The position numbers and the translations under genes are program-made. A DNA stretch of 64,000 bases. Origin: Methylobacterium sp. E-066 (GTDB lineage: Bacteria > Pseudomonadota > Alphaproteobacteria > Rhizobiales > Beijerinckiaceae). Of this stretch, positions 51,716-61,742 are shown piece after piece; the stretch's first letter is position 1, and the number at the start of each line of letters is the position of its first letter. The notes beneath the pieces were generated by a model. It worked only from the letters and a program-made list of their open reading frames with translations, was not told where the DNA came from and searched no databases. The stretch is from NCBI RefSeq assembly GCF_022829635.1, contig NZ_JAKSYO010000207.1, forward strand, positions 22,690-86,689, in the 5' to 3' direction.

Positions 51716-53014
51716 CTACAGTCCGAACATGCTCTGGGTCGGGGCGTGCAGCGTGAAGGCGTGGCCTTCGTCGACCCAGCCGGTGCCGGCGTGGCCCTGC
51801 TCGATGGAGGTGATCTCCGCGGCACTGGACGCGTAATAATGGCGGCCGCTCTCGGTGTTGACGAAGCGCTCGATGTTCATCGCGGCCGATCCGGCGGCGG
51901 AGGGATCGCTGTACGCCTCGAAGGCGACGCCGTCGTAGTGGTAGCCCGAGCCGGAGCCGAGCAGGCCGTCCCGCTCGGCCGTGCTGGTCGTGTAGAACGT
52001 GTCCCCAGTCGCCGCGTTGGTGAAGTGGAACACGTCCGCGGTGCCGGCGGAGCCGGTGGGGGCGGCCCAGCCGACCCCCTGATACGCGTAGGCCGGTTGG
52101 GAGGTCTTGATCGCGTCCCGCTCCTCCGTGCTGGCCGTGTAGAGATGCTGGCCGGTGGACGCGTCGTAGAAGTGGAAGACCGGCTCCAGGCTCGCGCTCG
52201 TGCCGGTGTTCGGGTTCGCCTGGTAGGCGCGCAGGTAGTCGATGTTCATCTGGGCCGGGAACGGCGTCGACGCGTCGGCATCGCCCGGCCATGTCCCCCC
52301 GATCGCCAGGTTGGCGATCATGTACATGGGCTTGTCCAGGCTGGCGGGGGTGGGCGTCTGATAGACCTCCTGGCCGTCGAAGTAGAAGACCAGGCTGTCC
52401 GGCCCCCAATCGACCCCGTAGGTGTGAAAGCCGTCGCTCATGTCGGCGACCTGCGACGCGCCCTGGCTCAGGGTGTGGTTGCCCGGGGTCTGGCCCGGCG
52501 CGAGGCTGTGCACGCTGGTGTAGAGCGTGTCGGGCTCGTGCCCGAGCATCTCCATCACGTCGATCTCGGGGGGCCAGGTGCCGTCCTGCGACAGCAGCCA
52601 GAAGGCCGGCCACACCCCCTGCCCGGCCGGCAGCTCGGCCCGCATCTCGAAGTAGCCGTAGGTCTGGCTGAAGCTGTGCGAGGTGTTGATCATCCCCGAC
52701 GTGTAGGGCTGGCCGCCGAGCTCCGGGAGCAGCGACGGGTCCGACGGCGCCGCCGTGATGGACAGGACGCCGTTATGGACGCTGAACGGGTTCGGCAGCG
52801 CCGCGGCACTGCCATCCGTGGACTGATCGGCCCGGACGTACCATTCCTGCTCCTGGTTGAACGGCCGCGTTCCGGTCGCCGTGACGTAGCTGCCCCATTG
52901 CGGGCCGCCCGCCGTGTCGAGGCCCGATGTCCCGTTCCAGAGGTCGAGGGTGTCGAACTCGGCGCTGTAGGTCAGGGTCGCGGTCTGCGCGAGGTTCTTG
53001 GGGTCGATCGGCAT
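51716..53014 (-). CDS. GH16-family glycoside hydrolase with C-terminal lectin-like repeats, likely type I secreted
   Basis: 432 aa. Residues about 10-265 are a GH16 jelly roll: catalytic motif EIDVME (150-155) with the two acidic catalytic residues, plus YGYFEMRAELPAGQGVWPAFWLLS and DGFHTYGVDWGPDSLVFYFDGQEVY. Residues about 285-432 form three related modules with FHFYDASTGQHLYTASTEERDAI and FHFTNAATGDTFYTTSTAERDGL, a sugar-binding-like repeat (DUF5648 type). No N-terminal signal peptide exists, and the next genes encode a type I exporter, as for rhizobial ExsH/PlyA with PrsDE. RTX nonapeptides are absent. A beta-glucan or exopolysaccharide is the likely substrate. Confidence 0.88.
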   Translation of the reverse strand: MPIDPKNLAQTATLTYSAEFDTLDLWNGTSGLDTAGGPQWGSYVTATGTRPFNQEQEWYVRADQSTDGSAAALPNPFSVHNGVLSITAAPSDPSLLPELGGQPYTSGMINTSHSFSQTYGYFEMRAELPAGQGVWPAFWLLSQDGTWPPEIDVMEMLGHEPDTLYTSVHSLAPGQTPGNHTLSQGASQVADMSDGFHTYGVDWGPDSLVFYFDGQEVYQTPTPASLDKPMYMIANLAIGGTWPGDADASTPFPAQMNIDYLRAYQANPNTGTSASLEPVFHFYDASTGQHLYTASTEERDAIKTSQPAYAYQGVGWAAPTGSAGTADVFHFTNAATGDTFYTTSTAERDGLLGSGSGYHYDGVAFEAYSDPSAAGSAAMNIERFVNTESGRHYYASSAAEITSIEQGHAGTGWVDEGHAFTLHAPTQSMFGL

Positions 53015-53051
53015 CGGGGCTGGCCTCTCGGTTCCGCCGGATCACGTTTTG

Positions 53052-53075
53052 GTACAATCAAGGGTTGCAATATTC
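53052..53075 (-). promoter_or_regulatory. Conserved 24-nt element upstream of the GH16 gene
   Basis: 19 of 24 positions match a site at 56334-56357 upstream of the secretion operon, including an unbroken GGGTTGCAAT. On the minus strand it reads TTGCAACCC followed by TTG-TAC. It ends 38 nt before the GH16 start. Shared promoter or operator is inferred. Confidence 0.5.
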
Positions 53076-53108
53076 CTGCCGGCCCGGCGGCGAAGAGGCC
53101 GGACCGGC

Positions 53109-54422
53109 CTACTTCTCGCGAAACGCACGCCGCGCCTGATCGACCAGGGGCTTGGTGAGATACGACAGGACCGTCCGGTCGGCGGTCCGGATGAAGGCTT
53201 CCACCGGCATGCCGGGCATCAGCTTGGCGCCGTCGAGGCGGCCGAGCTCGTCCTTGGTCACGCCCAGGCGCACGAGGTAGTAGACATTGCCGGTCCGCTT
53301 GTCCTCGCTGACATCCGCGGCGATCCGGGTGACCCGGCCGTTGAGCTCCGGCGTGGTCCGCTGGTCGAAGCTCGGGAAGCGCAGGCCGGCGGCCTGGCCG
53401 GTCTGCAGCCGGTCGATGTCCTGGGGGGCGACCCGGACCTCGGCCACCAGGGAATCGGCGGTCGGCACGATCAGCAGGATCGGCTCGCCCGGCGCGATCA
53501 CGCCGCCGCTCGTATGGACCGCGAGCTCGTGCACGTAGCCGGTCTGCGGGGCGCGGATCTCGATGCGCTGGAGCTGGTCGAGGGCGGAGATCCGCTGCTC
53601 GGTCAGGGTCGCGGCCTTGGCGCGGTTCTCGGCCAGCTCCTTGGCGACGTCGCTGCGCAGGTTCTGCTCGAGCTGGATGATCTGCAGCTCGGTCTCCGAG
53701 ATCTTGCCCTTGGTCTGGGCGATGTTGGCCACCAGGACCCCACGCTCGCCCTTGAGGCGGGACATGTCGCGCTGGAGGCTGGTGAGCCGGGTCAGCTGGA
53801 TCAGGTTCTTCTTCCAGAGATCCTCGACGCCCTCGTATTCCCGCCCGATGATCGCGGTCTCCTGCTCCTTGGCGGCGGCCTGCTCGACCAGGCCCTTGAT
53901 CTCCTCGCGCAGCTGGCCGATCCGCTCGCGCAGCTGCGCCTTCTGGCCCTGAAGCGCGTCGCGGCGGAACCGGAACAGCTTGCGCTCGCCGTCGACGATC
54001 CGGGCGACCTCGGGTCCGGCCCCGGCGAGCTCGGCCGGGAAGGTGGGCTCGTCGCGGCCGTCGCGCTCGGCCTCGAGCCGGGCGTTGCGGGCGGCGATCT
54101 CCCACAGGCTCTTGGTGACGCTGTCGTAGGTCGCCCGGCTGGTGGTAGCGTCGAGCCGGACCAGCAGGTCGCCGGCCTGGACGCGGGCGCCCTCTTGGAT
54201 CGGCAACTCGGCGACCACGCCGCCGGTCGGGTGCTGGACCTTCTTGATGTTGCTCTCGACCACCAGGGAGCCGGTGGCGATGATCGCCCCGGACAGTTCG
54301 GTGGCGGCGGTCCAGGCGCCGGTGCCGGTGGCCAGCACGATCACCGCGGCGACGCCGGCGACGTGCCGCCGGAGCGAGCGCCGGGTTTCCCGGGTCGGGT
54401 CGAAGGCTTGGTCCTGCGTCAT
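53109..54422 (-). CDS. Type I secretion membrane fusion protein (HlyD/PrtE family)
   Basis: 437 aa. N-terminal cytoplasmic segment and one helix (VAGVAAVIVLATGTGAWTAATEL), then the HlyD start GAIIATGSLVVESNIKKVQHPTGGVVAELPIQEGARVQAGDLLVRLD. A long coiled coil covers about 100-290, and a barrel region follows with IEIRAPQTGYVHELAVHTSGGVIAPGEPILLIVP and PGMPVEAFI. Its ATG overlaps the stop of the exporter ATPase gene. It links the inner-membrane ABC protein to a TolC-like outer-membrane channel that is not encoded here. Confidence 0.9.
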   Translation of the reverse strand: MTQDQAFDPTRETRRSLRRHVAGVAAVIVLATGTGAWTAATELSGAIIATGSLVVESNIKKVQHPTGGVVAELPIQEGARVQAGDLLVRLDATTSRATYDSVTKSLWEIAARNARLEAERDGRDEPTFPAELAGAGPEVARIVDGERKLFRFRRDALQGQKAQLRERIGQLREEIKGLVEQAAAKEQETAIIGREYEGVEDLWKKNLIQLTRLTSLQRDMSRLKGERGVLVANIAQTKGKISETELQIIQLEQNLRSDVAKELAENRAKAATLTEQRISALDQLQRIEIRAPQTGYVHELAVHTSGGVIAPGEPILLIVPTADSLVAEVRVAPQDIDRLQTGQAAGLRFPSFDQRTTPELNGRVTRIAADVSEDKRTGNVYYLVRLGVTKDELGRLDGAKLMPGMPVEAFIRTADRTVLSYLTKPLVDQARRAFREK

Positions 54423-56143
54423 GCGACCCTCGCGGGTGTCTGCCGGGTCAGGGCGCCCAGCTGCGCCAGGACCTCATCGCGGGGCCCGTGCAGCCGCACG
54501 CGGCCCTCGCCCAGGACCAGGATGCGGTCGACCGCCGCCAGCGCGCTCGGCCGGTGGGCGATCACCACCACGATGCCACCGCGGGCGCGCACGCCCTGCA
54601 CGGCCGCCGCCAGGGCGCGGTCACCGTCGACGTCGAGGTTGGAGTTCGGCTCGTCGAGCACCACCAGGAACGGGTCGCCGTAAAGCGCCCGGGCGAGCGC
54701 GATCCGCTGGCGCTGGCCGCCGGACAGGCCGAGCCCGCCGGCGCCGACCCGGGCGTCGTAGCCGCCGGGCAGGCGCAGCACGACCTCGTGGACGCCCGCC
54801 GCCTTCGCGGCCGATTGCAGGGCTTCCGGGTCGGGCGCGGGATCGAACCGGGTGATGTTCTCCGCGATGGTGCCGTCGAACATCGCGATGTCCTGCGGCA
54901 GGTAGCCGATGGCGCGCCCGAGGGCGTCGGGATCCCACTGGTCGATCGCCGCGCCGTCGAGGCGGATCACCCCGCGGACCGGCCGGGCCAGGCCGACCAG
55001 CGCCCGGGCGAATGTGGACTTGCCCGAGCCGCTGGCGCCGATCACCCCCAGGGCGCTGCCCGGCGCCAGGGCGACGTTGACGTCGTGCAGGACCAGGGTG
55101 TCGGTCCCGGGGACGGCGATCGACAGGGCGGTCACGCGCACGCTCTCCCGGGGCGCCGGCAGGGGCGTCAGGGCCTCGGGCTCCCGCGGGGGCAGGAACG
55201 CCACCAGGCGGCCCCAGGCCTGCCGGGCGGCCGAGAACGACTTCCAGTTGGCGATGGCGAGATCCACCGGGGCGAGCGCCCGGGCCGACAGGATCGTGGC
55301 GGCCAGCATCACCCCGCCGGTGGCCTCCTCGCGCACCACCAGGTAGGCGCCGAGCCCCAGGATCCCGGATTGCAGCACCGTGCGCAGCAGCCGCGCCGTC
55401 GCGCCGAAGCCGATGGCGAGGTCGTTGCTGGAGGTGGCGACATCGAGGGTTTCACGGGTCCGGACCTGCCAGAGATCGGCCACCCGCGACCGCATCCCCA
55501 GGGCGCAGAGCAGCGGCGCGGTCCGGTGCGCCATGTCGGTAAAGGACCGGCGCGCGCCGGCGACCCGCACGGTCTCCCGGGTGGTCTCGGCGGAGGCCCA
55601 GTCGGTCAGGACCGTCAGGATGCAGAGGACCAGGGCGCCGCCCGCGATCGCCGCCCCGAGCCAGGGATGGAACAGGAAGCAGACCGCGATGTAGAGCGGC
55701 ACCCAGGGCAGGTCGAAGAAGGCGGTAAGCGCCAGGCTCGACACGAAGCCCCGGACGGTGTCGAGGTCGCGCAGGGCCTGGGGGCCGTCGTCGCCGCGGG
55801 GCGTCTCGGAGCCGCGCGCCAGCAGGGTCCGGAAGATCCGCGGGCCGAGGCGCTCGTCGACGAGGCGGCCGAACCGCGACAGGATCCGGGCGCGGAACAC
55901 CTCGAACACGCTCTGGATCACGAACAGCATCAGGGCGATGCCGGCGAGCCCGACCAGGGTGGCGATGCTCCGGCTCGGCAGCACCCGGTCGTAGACTTGA
56001 AGCATGAAGATCGGGGCGGTCAGCATCAGCAGGTTGATCAGGCCGCTGACGATCATCACGGTGATCAGGGCGCTCCGCCCGGCCCGCACGGCGGCCCGGA
56101 ATTCCCGGCTTTTGGCAACACGCAACACGCCTTCGTCGGTCAC
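54419..56143 (-). CDS. Type I secretion ABC transporter, permease-ATPase (PrtD family)
   Basis: 574 aa. N-terminal ABC exporter membrane domain (SALITVMIVSGLINLLMLTAPIFMLQVYDRVLPSRSIATLVGLA, with the PrtD-style MLQVYDRVLPSRS). The C-terminal ATPase has Walker A GASGSGKSTFARALVGLA, signature LGLSGGQRQRIALARAL and Walker B LVVLDEPNSNLD. No C39 peptidase domain, so it exports unprocessed proteins. Coupled to the HlyD-type gene and close to the GH16 enzyme, its probable substrate. Confidence 0.9.
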   Translation of the reverse strand: MTDEGVLRVAKSREFRAAVRAGRSALITVMIVSGLINLLMLTAPIFMLQVYDRVLPSRSIATLVGLAGIALMLFVIQSVFEVFRARILSRFGRLVDERLGPRIFRTLLARGSETPRGDDGPQALRDLDTVRGFVSSLALTAFFDLPWVPLYIAVCFLFHPWLGAAIAGGALVLCILTVLTDWASAETTRETVRVAGARRSFTDMAHRTAPLLCALGMRSRVADLWQVRTRETLDVATSSNDLAIGFGATARLLRTVLQSGILGLGAYLVVREEATGGVMLAATILSARALAPVDLAIANWKSFSAARQAWGRLVAFLPPREPEALTPLPAPRESVRVTALSIAVPGTDTLVLHDVNVALAPGSALGVIGASGSGKSTFARALVGLARPVRGVIRLDGAAIDQWDPDALGRAIGYLPQDIAMFDGTIAENITRFDPAPDPEALQSAAKAAGVHEVVLRLPGGYDARVGAGGLGLSGGQRQRIALARALYGDPFLVVLDEPNSNLDVDGDRALAAAVQGVRARGGIVVVIAHRPSALAAVDRILVLGEGRVRLHGPRDEVLAQLGALTRQTPARVA

Positions 56144-56218
56144 AGGACGGTCTCCCCGGAGACTCGGGTTCGGAAACCCGAACAGAACCCCGCCGCGGGA
56201 GCGGCGGGGGCCGGGCCG

Positions 56219-56302
56219 TCAGATGCCGAGAGTCGCGAGCGCGCCGGGGCCGACGCGCCGGCGCGCGGCGGGGCTGAGGATTGCGGCAGCAGAGGGCGTC
56301 AT
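56219..56302 (-). CDS. Putative small protein (27 aa) upstream of the secretion operon
   Basis: ATG at 56302 preceded by CGGAG 7 nt upstream; sequence begins MTPSAAAILSPAARRRVG. It lies 75 nt before the exporter gene and 31 nt after the conserved upstream element shared with GH16, spacing similar to that of the GH16 start. No homologue is recognised. It could be a leader peptide or a small secretion accessory; it may also be chance. Confidence 0.35.
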   Translation of the reverse strand: MTPSAAAILSPAARRRVGPGALATLGI

Positions 56303-56333
56303 GAACGTCTCCGGTTTCATGACGTAACCGCTT

Positions 56334-56357
56334 GTGCAACTATGGGTTGCAATCTTC
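56334..56357 (-). promoter_or_regulatory. Conserved 24-nt element upstream of the small ORF and secretion operon
   Basis: Matches the element at 53052-53075 in 19 of 24 positions and sits 32 nt before the small ORF start. The minus strand reads TTGCAACCC then TTGCAC. Probable common promoter or operator for exporter and cargo. Confidence 0.5.
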
Positions 56358-56556
56358 GGCATCGGTAGGGAGTACCGAGGTTTTGGCTGTGGAGCCGATT
56401 GCCCTGTGTGGCCCGGGCCGCCCGATACGGGGAGCCGCTCCAACGGCCCGGCGGGAGCCCGGTCGAAGGCCGGACGGCGCCAGACGGTCAAAACGCTTCA
56501 GAAGGGCGCGGATCCTCCGCGCCGACGCCGCAATGAGACGTCTGCCGCAGAGTCTG

Positions 56557-57285
56557 TCAGCGCCGTCCCTGCGCCTCGGCCGGGCGCCAGCGGTCGAGCT
56601 CCCGGTCGATCGCGCCCTCGGTGCAGCGGAGGAACTCCGCCGCCGGCAGGCCGGGGGCGAGGGCGGCGAGGTAGCTCACCACGATGGTGCCGGCCCGGGT
56701 GGCCGCGCCGCGGGGCCAGAACAGGCCCGAATTCACCGCCACCGGCACCACCGGCAGGCGCAGCCGGCCGTAGAGCAGTTCCACGCCGCGCTTGAACTGC
56801 AGTGGATCGCCGGCCCGGCCCCGGGTCCCCTCCGGGAAGATCAGCACCGAGCGACCCTCCGCCACCGCCGCCTGGCTGCCCTCGATGATCGCCCGCAGGG
56901 CCTGGGTGCCGTTGGCGCGGTCGATCACGATCATCGGCGAGCGCCGCAGGAACCAGCCGACCACCGGGATCGCCAGCAATTCGCGCTTGGCCACGATGGC
57001 CACGTCGGGCACCAGCACCAGGAAGGCCAGGGTCTCCCAGGTGGATTGATGGTTGGCCACGAGCAGGCAGGGCTCGGCCGGGAGATGCTCGCGCCCCTCC
57101 TCGACGTAGCGCAGCCCGACGATCCGGTGGAGTCCCGCCAGGACCCCGCGCGCCCAGAGCCGCGCGGCCGTGCGGACTGGCCGCGCCGGCGCGCCGGCGA
57201 GCGCCAGGACGACCAGCGGTGCGACGAACAGGGCCGTCCAGGCGGTCCAGTAGACGACGAACAAGAGGGAGCGGGCGTGCACCAA
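56557..57285 (-). CDS. plsC: 1-acyl-sn-glycerol-3-phosphate acyltransferase family (PlsC-like)
   Basis: 242 aa from a TTG at 57285, with GAGG 8 nt upstream. N-terminal membrane segment LLFVVYWTAWTALFVAPLVVLALAG, acyltransferase motif NHQSTWE (78-84, Glu where the classic HX4D has Asp), FPEGTRGRAGD (150-160) and LPVVPVAVNSGLFWPRG. It transfers an acyl group to lysophosphatidate or a related acceptor at the inner membrane. It stands alone, so a general phospholipid role or a specialised lipid role are both possible. Confidence 0.87.
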   Translation of the reverse strand: MVHARSLLFVVYWTAWTALFVAPLVVLALAGAPARPVRTAARLWARGVLAGLHRIVGLRYVEEGREHLPAEPCLLVANHQSTWETLAFLVLVPDVAIVAKRELLAIPVVGWFLRRSPMIVIDRANGTQALRAIIEGSQAAVAEGRSVLIFPEGTRGRAGDPLQFKRGVELLYGRLRLPVVPVAVNSGLFWPRGAATRAGTIVVSYLAALAPGLPAAEFLRCTEGAIDRELDRWRPAEAQGRR

Positions 57286-57604
57286 GATCGGGCCTCACCT
57301 AGGCCCGGGGCGGGGCGGTTCAGGGGCATAGCGCCTCGCGGAACGGGGCGCACGGCAAATTCAGGCCGGCTCGAAAGCCGGAGGCGACGACGCGGACGCC
57401 GTCTCGGGCAGTATTTCTCCCCTAACGCGCGCGCAAGTCCGCCGATCCGTATCCGGATGCCGGACGGGGACTTGGCGTCACCAGCCGCAGGGACCACAAG
57501 GGCCGCTCTCGGCAACCGACCGTGCCGAACCCGGAGAACGGCCGCCGCCCAGCGGCGTTGTCGCACGGTTGAGGCGGGCGTGGACGCGAGCGAAGGAGAC
57601 CGCG
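57286..57604. other. Divergent intergenic region before the hybrid kinase
   Basis: 319 nt between divergent genes. GC-rich with no RNA gene or clear promoter box that I can identify. It carries the translation starts of both flanking genes. Confidence 0.4.
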
Positions 57605-60118
<2,514 letters not shown>

Positions 60119-60236
60119 GGCCCGTGCGCCGTCCCGCGGGCCGGCCGGGCTTCGGCGCTGACACGGCACGGCGCAGTTGTTACCGTGCGCGCCGCACGGA
60201 CTGTACGTTGCGTTTGGGGGAGCGTTGAGCGAGCCG

Positions 60237-61742
60237 ATGACCGACACCGACACGGCGCTCCCGGATGCCCCGGCGCCGCGGATCTCGACCGGCATTCCCG
60301 GACTGGACGACATCCTCTGCGGCGGCCTGACCCCGAGCCGCCTCTACCTGCTGGAGGGCACGCCCGGGACCGGCAAGACCACCCTGGCCCTCCAGTTCCT
60401 GCGCGAAGGCGCAGCGCGCGGCGAGCCGACGCTCTACGTCACCCTGTCCGAGACGAGCCAGGAACTCCGCGCGTCCGCCGCGACCCACGGCTGGTCGCTG
60501 GACGGCATCGAGGTCTACGAACTCGTCAGTGAGATGGGGCTCGATCCCGACAGCGAGCAGTCGATCCTCCACCCGTCCGAGATCGAACTCGGCGAGACCG
60601 TCCGGGAGGTCATCGCCCGGGTCGAGGCGCTCAAGCCCGAGCGGGTCGTGTTCGATTCGCTCTCGGAGCTGCGCCTGCTCGCCCAGAACCCGCTGCGCTA
60701 CCGCCGCCAGATCCTGGCGCTCAAGCAGTTCTTCGCCCGGCGCGCCTGTACCGTGCTGATGCTCGACGACCGCACCTCGGAATCCGGCGACCTGCAGCTC
60801 CACAGCATCGCCCACGGGGTGATCTCGCTGGAACAGACGTTGCGCGAATTCGGCTCCGAGCGGCGCCGGCTGCGCATCGTCAAGATGCGCGGCATCAAGT
60901 ACCGGGGTGGCGACCACGATTTTTCCTTGGAGACCGGGGGGATCCGGGTGTTCCCGCGCCTGATCGCCGCCGAGCATCACACGCCGTTCGAGGCTAAGAC
61001 GCGCTCCACCGGGACGGGCGCGCTCGACCTTCTGCTCGGCGGCGGGTTGGTGCCCGGCACCAACACCCTGCTGCTGGGCCCGTCCGGGGTCGGCAAGACG
61101 ACCACCGCCATCCGCTGCATGCTGGCGGCCCTGGAGCGCGGCGAGACCACGACCTACTACCTGTTCGACGAGGGCCTCGCGACCCTGCTCAGCCGCGCCA
61201 CCGCCCTGGGCATGGACCTGACCCCGCATCTCAAGACCGGGCGCCTGACGATCACGCAGATCGATCCGGCCGAGCTCTCGCCGGGTGAGTTCTCCAGCAT
61301 GGTCCGGCAGGCCGTGGAGGAGCGCCGGTCCGGCTTCGTCGTGATCGACAGCCTGAATGCCTACCTGCACGCGATGCCGGGCGAGGAGTTCCTCATCCTG
61401 CAGATGCACGAGATGCTGAGCTACCTGAACCAGCAGGGCGTCACGACGCTGCTGGTCCTGGGGCAGCACGGGGTGATCGGCGAGGTCCGCACCGATATCG
61501 ATCTCAGCTATCTCAGCGACGCGATCCTGCTGTTCCGGTTCTTCGAAGCCAGGGGCGAGGTCCGCACGGCCCTCTCCGTGGTGAAGAGCCGGGTGAACGC
61601 GCACGAGCGCACCATCCGCGAGATGCGGTTGTCGGCGCACGGGATCCAGGTCGGTGAAGCCCTGACCGATTTCGAGGGCGTGCTCACGGGTCTGCCGTCC
61701 TATCGCGGCGCGGTGGCGATGCTGGGCGGCGGCGGCCGGTGA
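60237..61742 (+). CDS. kaiC: KaiC-like double-domain ATPase
   Basis: 501 aa from the ATG at 60237; a TTG at 60225 is closer to the GGGGGAG site and is possible. Two RecA/KaiC domains: Walker A GTPGTGKTT (41-49) and GPSGVGKTT (281-289); Walker B-type VVFDSLSELR and VVIDSLNAYL. At the CII phosphorylation region cyanobacterial T-D-S-H-I-S-T is replaced by T-D-I-D-L-S-Y (419-425), so the second phosphosite is Tyr425 instead of Thr. No kaiA or kaiB is nearby. The gene overlaps a histidine kinase (GTGA), forming a KaiC-kinase signalling unit. Confidence 0.88.
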   Translation: MTDTDTALPDAPAPRISTGIPGLDDILCGGLTPSRLYLLEGTPGTGKTTLALQFLREGAARGEPTLYVTLSETSQELRASAATHGWSLDGIEVYELVSEMGLDPDSEQSILHPSEIELGETVREVIARVEALKPERVVFDSLSELRLLAQNPLRYRRQILALKQFFARRACTVLMLDDRTSESGDLQLHSIAHGVISLEQTLREFGSERRRLRIVKMRGIKYRGGDHDFSLETGGIRVFPRLIAAEHHTPFEAKTRSTGTGALDLLLGGGLVPGTNTLLLGPSGVGKTTTAIRCMLAALERGETTTYYLFDEGLATLLSRATALGMDLTPHLKTGRLTITQIDPAELSPGEFSSMVRQAVEERRSGFVVIDSLNAYLHAMPGEEFLILQMHEMLSYLNQQGVTTLLVLGQHGVIGEVRTDIDLSYLSDAILLFRFFEARGEVRTALSVVKSRVNAHERTIREMRLSAHGIQVGEALTDFEGVLTGLPSYRGAVAMLGGGGR

